IMG/VR virus record: IMGVR_UViG_3300025674_000252
Coordinates: 1-29,814 of that record
Length of the DNA: 29,814 nt
Source of the DNA: a virus
Reading direction: 5' to 3' (one strand)
Shown: in pieces, positions 13,595 to 19,733 of the stretch
How positions within the stretch are numbered: the first letter of the stretch is position 1
Layout of the letters: the number at the start of each line of letters is the position of its first letter
Program-made: the position numbers and the translations under genes
The notes under the pieces: model-generated
The model's input: only the letters and a program-made list of their open reading frames with translations
What the model was told of the DNA's origin: nothing
Database searches by the model: none

Positions 13595-14923
13595 ATGGCA
13601 ACTTATGTAAATGATCTCAGACTGAAGGAGATCGCAACAGGTGACTCTTCTGGTACATGGGGTACTGAGACGAATGTTAACCTAGAGTTAATCGGTGAGG
13701 CTATGGGCTATGCGACTAAGGCAGTCGCTGACGCATCATCCTCCACAATCACAATGCCCGATGGAACTGCTACGAATGGAGAGCTTAGGTCTTTATATCT
13801 GAAGCTAACTGGGGGCGGTCAAGCATCAACGATAACCCTAGCGCCAAACACCATATCTAAGGTTTGGTTTATTGAAAACGCTACAAGCTATACGCTTACA
13901 TTTACACAGGGTTCTGGTGCTAATGTTGCTGTAGCGGCTGGGCAGACCAAGGTAATAGCTTCAGACGGTGCTGGAAGCGGCGCTGTCTTGTATGACGTTA
14001 TGACTGACCTGTCAGTAGCAGGAGATTTGTTTGTGGCTGACACCGTACAGCCATCAGGCGACACGGCATCAGGTGATGCGGCGGCAATAGGCTATACAGC
14101 CGCAGAAGGCATCATTGTTACAGGGCAAGGCTCAACGTCCGATGTCACCATCAAAAATGATGCTGACGGGACTGTTCTTACTGTCCCTACAGGCACAACT
14201 AACGTGGATATTGTCGGTGTGGCTACAGCGGCAACTTTTGAGCCTGACGGAGACACCGCCGCTGGTGATAACGCCGCTATAGGTTACACCGCCGCAGAAG
14301 GTCTTATCCTTACAGGTCAAGGCTCTACCAATGACGTAACTATTAAGAACGATGCTGACGCTGATGTTATTGAGGTGCCAACAGGCACTGTCAATGTCAC
14401 TATGGCAGGTACTGTTACAGCGGCAAGCACAATAGTGGGTAACGCTGGACTACACGTTAAGAATGGCGCTACCGGAGCAGGCTTTGTACAGTTTTTTGAG
14501 GACTCCGATAATGGCTCTAATAAGGTTACTCTAGCTGGGCCAGCCTCTACAGCGGATATTACATTAACCCTGCCAAGCTCAGTTGGTACTAGCGGTCAGG
14601 CTCTGGTTACTAACGGTAGTGGCGTTTTATCCTTTGCGGCAGTAGGCGGCTTGTATAACGACTGGCTGATCAAGACAGCCAATTACACGATGGTTTCTGG
14701 AGATCAAATAATTGTAAACAAAACTACCGCACTAACAATGACTCTCCCAGCAAGCCCTTCCGCAGGCGATGTAGTTACAGTAAAAGCTACAGGCGGTGGT
14801 ACAGTTACAATTGGGCGCAACTCTTCAAACATCAATTCTACAGCGGCGGATGGAACTCTAAACAACGGCTTTAGTACTCAGCTTGTGTATGTTGACGGAA
14901 CAATCGGCTGGCTACAGCTATAA
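13595..14923 (+). CDS. Tail fibre protein with internal duplication
   Basis: The 442-residue product is Thr/Ser/Gly/Ala-rich and beta-patterned. The N-terminus (NDLRLKEIATGDSSGTWGTETNVNLELIGEAMGYAT, about 6-41) is a common start of marine phage fibres and probably anchors it to the tail. Two 58-residue repeats at 151-208 and 215-272 share IGYTAAEG(I/L)I(V/L)TGQGST and DVTIKNDAD. The C-terminus (about 350-442) with TANYTMVSGDQIIVNKTTA, TVTIGRNSSNIN and LVYVDGTIGWLQL looks like a fibre tip or trimerisation head. It is expected to bind host surface structures together with the next gene's product. There is no intramolecular chaperone or peptidase motif. Confidence 0.8.
   Translation: MATYVNDLRLKEIATGDSSGTWGTETNVNLELIGEAMGYATKAVADASSSTITMPDGTATNGELRSLYLKLTGGGQASTITLAPNTISKVWFIENATSYTLTFTQGSGANVAVAAGQTKVIASDGAGSGAVLYDVMTDLSVAGDLFVADTVQPSGDTASGDAAAIGYTAAEGIIVTGQGSTSDVTIKNDADGTVLTVPTGTTNVDIVGVATAATFEPDGDTAAGDNAAIGYTAAEGLILTGQGSTNDVTIKNDADADVIEVPTGTVNVTMAGTVTAASTIVGNAGLHVKNGATGAGFVQFFEDSDNGSNKVTLAGPASTADITLTLPSSVGTSGQALVTNGSGVLSFAAVGGLYNDWLIKTANYTMVSGDQIIVNKTTALTMTLPASPSAGDVVTVKATGGGTVTIGRNSSNINSTAADGTLNNGFSTQLVYVDGTIGWLQL
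14045..14218 (+). repeat. First copy of a 58-codon duplication in the fibre gene
   Basis: This encodes residues 151-208 of the fibre, matching 215-272 (14237-14410) at 64-residue offset. Protein identity is high in the core, while many third codon bases differ, so the duplication is not recent. Confidence 0.85.
14237..14410 (+). repeat. Second copy of a 58-codon duplication in the fibre gene
   Basis: This encodes fibre residues 215-272, pairing with 14045-14218. Core matches include GDTA-GD-AAIGYTAAEG and GQGST-DVTIKNDAD. Confidence 0.85.
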
Positions 14924-14935
14924 GAGGATTTAAAA

Positions 14936-16141
14936 ATGGCAGTATTATTAGGTAATGTAAATCAAGGTCTTTATGGCGGCGTTATTATGGAGATACCGCT
15001 TACACGTTCACAAACTTTTGTTCCCCCGCGTAACGGAACAGTAAACATTATATGCGTTGGTGCTGGTGGCGGTGGCGCTTATACACACGGTACTGGAGGA
15101 ACTATTGCTACAGGCGGCGGGGCTGGCGGTCTTTGCATAAAAGAAGGTCTGGACGTTACCACAAGCGGTTCTTTCACTATAACCATTGGTTCTGGCGGAG
15201 CAGGAAAAGCGTCAAACAGTCAAGTAAATGGAAGCGATGGTGGCAACACGACTGTTTCTGGGACGGGTTTGTCATCTACTTTAACTGCTAATGGTGGTGG
15301 AGGTGGTCGAAGTATAACCACGACTGAAAGCGGGGCGGCAGGAGGAACAGGCGGTACAGCATCAAACGGTAATTTTAATCGTGCAGGAGGCGCTGGAGGC
15401 TCAGTAGGTTCAGGTATCGTTACTTCTGGTAATAGAGCTTACCTTGATCTTTCTACTGGAGGCGGTGCCGTTGCTATATTAACTTCAACAGGCTATGCGG
15501 GTGGTAGTTTTACGCTTGCAGGCGGTGGCACTCAAGTTACTAACGACCATTACTTCTCGTCAGGCGGCGCTGGTATTGGCGGTCGCGGGGGCGGTGTACA
15601 CGCGTGGAGCGGCAACTTAGGTGCGAGCTTATTAGGTTTTAACGGCGGCGGCTCAAACTATGCTGGTTACGACCATGTTGATCAGTACGACTGGGCCACC
15701 TCTGTTAGTTCGGCAGGGCGAGGCGAAGCGTTTGCTTTTCCGTACATAGGCGCGTCTCTTATTGGTCGAACAACCGCAGTAGGCGGTGCTGGTGCCCACG
15801 GCAGTCAGGCTCCTACTAATGGAGGCGGTATAAGACAGTCAAGAAACAATGCTGACAGCAATTATTTTACTTTTGAAGGTCACACTAATCCTGTGGGCGC
15901 TGGCGGTGGTGGATATACCGGAAACACCGATACTGTTCGTAGTGCTTACGGCGGCGCTTTTGCAGGAGGAGGCGGCACTACTCATTATGCTAATAGCTCC
16001 CTTCAAGGTCAACGTTCTGGTGATGGCGGAGTAGGTGGAGGTGGAGGCGGGTTTGTTAGTTTCGCATCCTCTGCTCAATACGGACTTTCTGGATATGGCG
16101 GCCCCGGAATGGTCTTTATTCACTACACGGCTTACGCATAA
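14936..16141 (+). CDS. Glycine-rich tail fibre tip adhesin
   Basis: The 401-residue product has a short N-terminal part with TRSQTFVPPRNGTVNIICVGAGGGG (about 23-47), then many runs of 3-6 Gly alternating with variable loops (about 43-392), and ends GGPGMVFIHYTAYA. The opening (TF-VP-NGTVNI--VGAGGGG) and closing (GG-GMVFIHY) strands match a glycine-rich domain found in phage fibre tips. By analogy with the polyglycine-II adhesin of phage S16 (gp38), Gly runs would pack as a sandwich and present loops for receptor binding. The gene follows the fibre, as gp38 follows gp37. AGAGGA lies shortly before the start. Receptor-binding role is inferred; the Gly runs and terminal strands are directly visible. 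Confidence 0.75.
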   Translation: MAVLLGNVNQGLYGGVIMEIPLTRSQTFVPPRNGTVNIICVGAGGGGAYTHGTGGTIATGGGAGGLCIKEGLDVTTSGSFTITIGSGGAGKASNSQVNGSDGGNTTVSGTGLSSTLTANGGGGGRSITTTESGAAGGTGGTASNGNFNRAGGAGGSVGSGIVTSGNRAYLDLSTGGGAVAILTSTGYAGGSFTLAGGGTQVTNDHYFSSGGAGIGGRGGGVHAWSGNLGASLLGFNGGGSNYAGYDHVDQYDWATSVSSAGRGEAFAFPYIGASLIGRTTAVGGAGAHGSQAPTNGGGIRQSRNNADSNYFTFEGHTNPVGAGGGGYTGNTDTVRSAYGGAFAGGGGTTHYANSSLQGQRSGDGGVGGGGGGFVSFASSAQYGLSGYGGPGMVFIHYTAYA

Positions 16142-16152
16142 GGAGAATTACA

Positions 16153-16467
16153 ATGCCTACTTACAAAATTTTAAATTCTGATGGGGATGTCGTAAACACC
16201 ATAGAGGCTGACAAAGCCTTTGTGGATGAACACCACTCTGGAAAATACGAGCTTGTTGTTCCACCAGCGCCTACAGAGGAGCAACTAACGGAAATCGCAC
16301 ACCGCGAGGCGCGTGAATGGAGAGACAGTGAGCTTGTGGCTACAGACAAAGCTTCGCAAACCCCAGACTGGCCCAACCGTGATAACATCCTGACTTATAG
16401 GACTGCTTTGCGTGACTGGCCTGCTACTGATGACTTCCCAGATACCAAGCCTAATATAGGGGGCTAG
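16153..16467 (+). CDS. Probable tail fibre assembly chaperone
   Basis: The 104-residue product has a beta-like N-terminus (PTYKILNSDGDVVNTIEADKAF) and a C-terminal domain EWRDSELVATDKASQTPDWPNRDNILTYRTALRDWPATDDFPDTKP (about 55-100). That ending matches the phage tail assembly chaperone pattern R--R(N/D)-LL--TD-------PN-----YR-ALRD-P----FP. Such proteins help the fibre or its tip fold and trimerise. The gene follows the glycine-rich adhesin with a good AAGGAG ribosome site, a normal place for such a chaperone. Domain recognition is fairly good; the exact client is inferred. Confidence 0.7.
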   Translation: MPTYKILNSDGDVVNTIEADKAFVDEHHSGKYELVVPPAPTEEQLTEIAHREAREWRDSELVATDKASQTPDWPNRDNILTYRTALRDWPATDDFPDTKPNIGG

Positions 16468-16470
16468 TAA

Positions 16471-16755
16471 GTGGAAATTAAGACGCTTAATTTGTTAAGT
16501 CTACTGCCTGTTGCAGTTGTTGCTACAGGCGCTATCTTTAGCTATGCCAGCTTAGAGGCTTCTGCGTCTGAGAATGCTGAGGACATTGAAGAGGTGGCAG
16601 AGAAGATTGAGGAGATCGAAGAAGACGTTTCTGAGTTACAGCAACAGATGACTCGTACTGAGATTCAGATTGATAACGCTGTTCAGGACTTGTCAGAGGT
16701 AAGGTCTGACACCAAGGCTATTCTCAATCTTCTGCAACGCAAACCCACGGAGTAG
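16471..16755 (+). CDS. N-terminally anchored coiled-coil membrane protein (possible inner-membrane spanin-like)
   Basis: The 94-residue product, starting at GTG 16471, has one hydrophobic segment (about 7-27, LLSLLPVAVVATGAIFSYASL) followed by an acidic, heptad-like coiled coil (about 34-92) with EDIEEVAEKIEEIEEDVSELQQQM. This N-in/C-out layout is like i-spanins (Rz), which bridge membranes at lysis, but no overlapping o-spanin lipoprotein gene was found. It opens the lysis cassette. The alternative is a holin partner. Confidence 0.55.
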   Translation: MEIKTLNLLSLLPVAVVATGAIFSYASLEASASENAEDIEEVAEKIEEIEEDVSELQQQMTRTEIQIDNAVQDLSEVRSDTKAILNLLQRKPTE

Positions 16756-16759
16756 TATC

Positions 16760-16948
16760 TTGCCTACAGTAAAAGACACCATTGCGAAGCTTGAGGCGCA
16801 CGAAAAAGAATGCAGTCTAAGGTATGAGAATATAGAGAGGCGCTTAGAGTCTGGAGCCAAAAGGTTTGATCGACTTGAAATGATAATGTTCAGCATGTAT
16901 CCGTTTATTATAAGCGCGATAGCTTTGTTTAAGTGGATGCCTGCGTAG
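16760..16948 (+). CDS. Small XhlA-like membrane protein (TTG start)
   Basis: The 62-residue product has an N-terminal charged helix (VKDTIAKLEAHEKECSLRYENIERRLESGAKRFDRLE) and a C-terminal hydrophobic segment (MIMFSMYPFIISAIALFKWM, about 41-60). The layout and the RLESGAKRFDRLE-like helix resemble haemolysin XhlA-type proteins that accompany holins. TTG at 16760 is the only sensible start, 5 bases after the preceding stop. It probably anchors at the inner membrane with the coil in the cytoplasm. The family assignment is tentative. Confidence 0.55.
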   Translation: MPTVKDTIAKLEAHEKECSLRYENIERRLESGAKRFDRLEMIMFSMYPFIISAIALFKWMPA

Positions 16949-16956
16949 GAGCTTAA

Positions 16957-17424
16957 ATGATCGCAGAAATTTCCGCCGTAGTTGGGATACTCAAGGCGCT
17001 TAATGAGGGAATATCTACAGTAAAAGAGAGCGGCAGTCACCTTACAGGTTTGACTGGTGTTTTTGACGGCCTGACGAAAAGCAAGGCGGCTGTGGAGCAG
17101 ATAGAGTCCGAAGTAAATGAAGGGAACCACCTCATCACTCAGGAGGAGGCTCTTCAGCTTGCTTGGGCTAAAAACGATATCCGAGAGAAAGAAAAAGAAC
17201 TCAAGAAAATCACTCCACGGCAAGTATGGCGAGACATGCTGGCTATCCAGCACAAATCCCTTATGGAAGACAAACAACGCAGAGAGAAGGCTCGTTTAGC
17301 TAAAAACAGAGCTATTACCAAGCGAGACGAGATGGTTAAGAATGTCGTGGGGGTTTTGTTTATTGCCGTCCTTGGCGGAGCGTCTTGGTACGCTATTGAG
17401 GTTATGAAGGTGCTGGGTGAGTAA
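16957..17424 (+). CDS. Coiled-coil protein with C-terminal membrane segment
   Basis: The 155-residue product has a mildly amphipathic N-terminal half (ISAVVGILKALNEGISTVKESGS, GLTGVFDGLTKSKAAVEQIES), a long charged helix (about 67-130) with NDIREKEKELKKITPRQVWRDMLAIQHKSLMEDKQRREKARLAKNR, and a C-terminal hydrophobic stretch (about 129-150, VVGVLFIAVLGGASWYAIEVM). I recall similar proteins beside lysis genes in marine phages. The cytoplasmic coil and C-terminal anchor suggest a holin regulator, but function is unknown. It overlaps the EF-hand gene by TAATG. Confidence 0.6.
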   Translation: MIAEISAVVGILKALNEGISTVKESGSHLTGLTGVFDGLTKSKAAVEQIESEVNEGNHLITQEEALQLAWAKNDIREKEKELKKITPRQVWRDMLAIQHKSLMEDKQRREKARLAKNRAITKRDEMVKNVVGVLFIAVLGGASWYAIEVMKVLGE

Positions 17425-17744
17425 TGGCTCCAAAAAAATTAGAGAAAGAAAGCAAATACTCAGAGTTTGATTTAGATCACGATGGCATTGTTACTGATGA
17501 AGAGATATCCCGTCACACGGAAATGGTCGATCAAACTATCCGAGAAGAAAAAGCCGACTCTCAGAGAAAGATGGCATGGGTGGCTATGGTTAGCATGTGC
17601 GTCTACGCGCTTCTTCCTATTATGCCATTTATACCAGAATCCAGATTAGACACTATAGCGTCTCTGAGCGATATGCTATTTCTCAGCCAAGCATCTGTAA
17701 TTGGAATGTTTTTTGGCGCAACAGCCTACATGACGAGGAAGTAG
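17424..17744 (+). CDS. EF-hand membrane protein of the lysis cassette
   Basis: The 106-residue product carries a textbook EF-hand loop at 16-27: D16-L-D18-H-D20-G21-I-V23-T-D-E-E27, flanked by short helices. Then come two hydrophobic segments at about 50-71 and 80-103. A calcium-binding loop joined to two membrane helices and sitting next to a holin suggests a holin or holin regulator that may sense divalent cations. All coordinating positions (1, 3, 5, 12) are Asp/Asp/Asp/Glu, so metal binding is likely. It is coupled to the previous gene and lies 2 bases before the holin. A single EF-hand would probably need to dimerise. The role is inferred from context. Confidence 0.65.
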   Translation: MAPKKLEKESKYSEFDLDHDGIVTDEEISRHTEMVDQTIREEKADSQRKMAWVAMVSMCVYALLPIMPFIPESRLDTIASLSDMLFLSQASVIGMFFGATAYMTRK

Positions 17745-17746
17745 AT

Positions 17747-18145
17747 ATGCTAGAAGCACTAATCGGCCCAGTTTCGGGTCTTCTTGACAAGTTTATCGAA
17801 GATAAAGATACCAAAAACGCCTTGGCACATGAGATAGCTACAATGTCTGAGCGCCACGCTCAAGAACTCGCTAAGGGGCAGTTGGAGGTCAATAAGGTCG
17901 AGGCGGCATCAAAATCAATGTTTGTTGCTGGCTGGAGACCTGCTGTGGGCTGGGTAACTGTAATCGGCATGGCCTCAAATTATATACTGATTCCAATGGG
18001 CAACTTTGCCTTGGCGGTTGCTGGAAGCGAGATAACCATACCTCTGCTACAGATGTCTGAGATGATGCCTGTGCTTTTAGGTATGCTTGGTCTTGGCGGT
18101 ATGCGTACCGTTGAAAAAATTCAGAAAGTATCACGGGAGAAATAA
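17747..18145 (+). CDS. 3-TM holin (GTA-type)
   Basis: The 132-residue product carries KSMFVAGWRPAVGWVTVIGMASNYIL (about 56-81), containing the family signature S-FVAGWRPA-GW. Further hydrophobic segments lie at about 83-95 and 98-120, preceded by a charged helix (HAQELAKGQLEVNKVEAAS). This matches the 3-TM holins of gene transfer agents and related phages, which form inner-membrane lesions to let the lysozyme through. I choose ATG 17747, just after the preceding stop; an upstream in-frame start at 17597 would lie inside the EF-hand gene and add an unrelated Arg/Tyr-rich leader. Confidence 0.82.
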   Translation: MLEALIGPVSGLLDKFIEDKDTKNALAHEIATMSERHAQELAKGQLEVNKVEAASKSMFVAGWRPAVGWVTVIGMASNYILIPMGNFALAVAGSEITIPLLQMSEMMPVLLGMLGLGGMRTVEKIQKVSREK

Positions 18146-18146
18146 A

Positions 18147-18317
18147 ATGGGATTATTTACTTGGGTAGCCTCACTGTTCTCAACCAGTCAAGAGGAAGAT
18201 AAACACGCCCCGGAAGACGAGTTGGTTCGTGCAAGAGACAAGAGGGGCCGTTTTGTTGGCGACAACCCTAATACAAAAAAGAACGAGGCTTACACGAAGA
18301 AGGCCGCAAAGAAGTGA
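18147..18317 (+). CDS. Small lysis-cassette protein with RDKRGRF motif
   Basis: The 56-residue product begins with a short amphipathic/hydrophobic helix (MGLFTWVASLFSTS) and continues with the polar motif RARDKRGRFVGDNPNTKKNEAYTKK. I recall the RDK-G-F--D-P-T---NEAY pattern from many marine phages. Start at ATG 18147 (with GGGAG upstream) is preferred over 18087, which would run inside the holin. The stop overlaps the lysozyme GTG start (GTGA). Function unknown; perhaps peripheral membrane association. Confidence 0.65.
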   Translation: MGLFTWVASLFSTSQEEDKHAPEDELVRARDKRGRFVGDNPNTKKNEAYTKKAAKK

Positions 18318-18748
18318 GTCAGTCTAGATTCAATAGGCTTATAATAATGCTAAAGCGTCATGAAGGCGTTAAACGGCATGTATATAAGTGTTCTGCTGGC
18401 TATGAAACGATAGGAGTTGGCAGAAACATCTCCGATTCTGGGTTAGGTCTTTCTGATTCTGAGGTTTTGTCACTGTTAACGAACGATATCTATAGGGTTA
18501 TTGATGAGTTATCATCAGAGTATGATTGGTTTGATGGGCTTGATCCTGTAAGAAAAGATGCGATGGTTGACCTGTCCTTTAATGTAGGTCAAACATCATT
18601 AAGAAAGTTTAAGAATGCATTGCAGGCTATGTCTGAGAAAGACTATAGCAGGGCGGCAGATGAGTTTATGGACTCTAGGTGGAGCCAGCAGGTCGGTAAC
18701 AGGGCTGTTGAGGTCACTAACATGATAAGAACCGGAGAGTATCAATAA
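18314..18748 (+). CDS. Endolysin, GH24 (T4 lysozyme-like), with Cys in the catalytic Asp place
   Basis: This is a muramidase cutting the glycan strands of peptidoglycan. The 144-residue product shows H16-E17-G18 (catalytic Glu), Y24-K25-C26 and Y30-E31-T32-I-G-V-G. The spacing E17-8-C26-5-T32 equals the E11/D20/T26 triad of T4 lysozyme, so Cys26 stands where Asp20 normally does. That replacement is known to be tolerated in T4 lysozyme and occurs in natural endolysins. The C-terminal lobe includes RKDAMVDLSFNVGQTSLRKFKNALQAM and EFMDSRWSQQVGNRAVEVTNMI, as in the family. No signal peptide or signal-anchor helix is present, so release depends on the holin. Start is GTG 18314, overlapping the previous stop. 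Confidence 0.92.
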   Translation: MSQSRFNRLIIMLKRHEGVKRHVYKCSAGYETIGVGRNISDSGLGLSDSEVLSLLTNDIYRVIDELSSEYDWFDGLDPVRKDAMVDLSFNVGQTSLRKFKNALQAMSEKDYSRAADEFMDSRWSQQVGNRAVEVTNMIRTGEYQ

Positions 18749-19731
18749 TGGGAATGGGTAGCAGACAGCCAATGAGAGGCCAGAACGAAGCGTTTGGGCG
18801 TAATCAAATAAACCCTAGAGGAATGGGCTTCATGCCAGCTTCCCAGCCTAGAATGAGTGGTGGCAAGGGAGGTGTTACCACTACGGCTGATCTAGCCAAT
18901 AGCACTTCCCAGTTTCCTATATCAGAAAGTAGCTATACTCCTTCGTACAGAACGTCCCAGTTTCCTACGGACGGATATAGATATGTTCCCCCGGCCTCTA
19001 CGGGCGTTCCATCGACACAGCGTCAAGGACAGCAACAAGTAGATCGGATGATGCAGACACCTCGCATGGGTGGCGGCAAGGGTGGTTATAACCCTATCGC
19101 AGGGCCAATAAGGTTTGATCCTAATGCAGGTCAGGAACCAGTTGATCCTAGTTTTGGCGTAGTTGGCCCGATAGACCCTGATGATATTGACACCAGAACC
19201 GCTGAAGAGCTTAATCGGCCTATTGATAACTTTGATCCTCCATTAGAAGACCCAGTGATGGAAGACCCTGCGCCAGCACCTGAGCCTTACGTTCCTTATG
19301 CAAGACCTAGACCTCCTAGTGGATTATTTTCTGATCAGTCAGGAATAGCTAGCTTGCGTGGACAGTATCGCGCACCGTCTATGAGTAATCCTCAGTTTCG
19401 GCCATATCGTCCTGTTCAGAGGTATCAGCCTCCTCAGCGTATGCCTATGCCTAATCCTCCTCGAAGGATGCCTCGGCCTCCTTACGAGCAAAGACCTCCT
19501 AGAGACCCTAGAGACCCAATTTTTCCTAGCGGCCCATCTAAGGGCGGAAGACCTCCCGCTCAACCGCCAAGAAGAGTGCCTCCACCTTTTATGCCTAGTC
19601 CTCGGATGCCTAGCCCGTATGGTCGGCCACCAATGAGCGGCCCATCTAAGGGCGGAAGGATGCCAAGCGGCCCATCTAAGGGCGGAAGACCAATGCCTCA
19701 GATTCCATTTAATCCTCCCTATGGTGGTTAA
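18748..19731 (+). CDS. Proline-rich, low-complexity protein with KGGR repeats
   Basis: The 327-residue product is largely disordered: Pro, Arg, Gly, Ser and Met dominate. It has SGGKGG and MGGGKGGYNP in the first third, an acidic Asp/Pro-rich middle (about 125-180), and an Arg/Pro-rich C-terminal third with many PPR/RPP and MP units and three copies of GPSKGGR. The repeats are exact 23-bp copies in the DNA (19528-19550, 19636-19658, 19666-19688). The Arg/Pro-rich parts could bind nucleic acid or partner domains. It lies between lysozyme and nozzle with tight overlaps, so it is probably a late virion or assembly protein. The motif GKGGYNP also occurs in the 767-residue protein from 22110. Confidence 0.65.
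   Translation: MGMGSRQPMRGQNEAFGRNQINPRGMGFMPASQPRMSGGKGGVTTTADLANSTSQFPISESSYTPSYRTSQFPTDGYRYVPPASTGVPSTQRQGQQQVDRMMQTPRMGGGKGGYNPIAGPIRFDPNAGQEPVDPSFGVVGPIDPDDIDTRTAEELNRPIDNFDPPLEDPVMEDPAPAPEPYVPYARPRPPSGLFSDQSGIASLRGQYRAPSMSNPQFRPYRPVQRYQPPQRMPMPNPPRRMPRPPYEQRPPRDPRDPIFPSGPSKGGRPPAQPPRRVPPPFMPSPRMPSPYGRPPMSGPSKGGRMPSGPSKGGRPMPQIPFNPPYGG
19528..19688 (+). repeat. Three exact 23-bp direct repeats in the proline-rich gene
   Basis: Copies are at 19528-19550, 19636-19658 and 19666-19688, with starts 108 and 30 bases apart (both multiples of three). Each encodes SGPSKGGR. They suit slippage or recombination that would add or remove whole codons. Confidence 0.9.
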
Positions 19732-19733
19732 TT

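Noticed and set aside
15052-16123. Arg/Trp- and Ser/Ala-rich frames in the glycine-rich gene
   Set aside because: Out-of-frame or antisense readings of GGN glycine codons.
16693-17277. 194-codon frame on the - strand across the lysis genes
   Set aside because: It crosses three + strand genes that have good family or topology support and tight overlaps; no ribosome site or recognised product.
17597-17746. Upstream extension of the holin gene
   Set aside because: Would lie within the EF-hand gene and add an unrelated leader; ATG 17747 directly follows the preceding stop.
19528-19688. CRISPR-like direct repeats
   Set aside because: Only three copies, uneven spacing, all in frame within one proline-rich gene.
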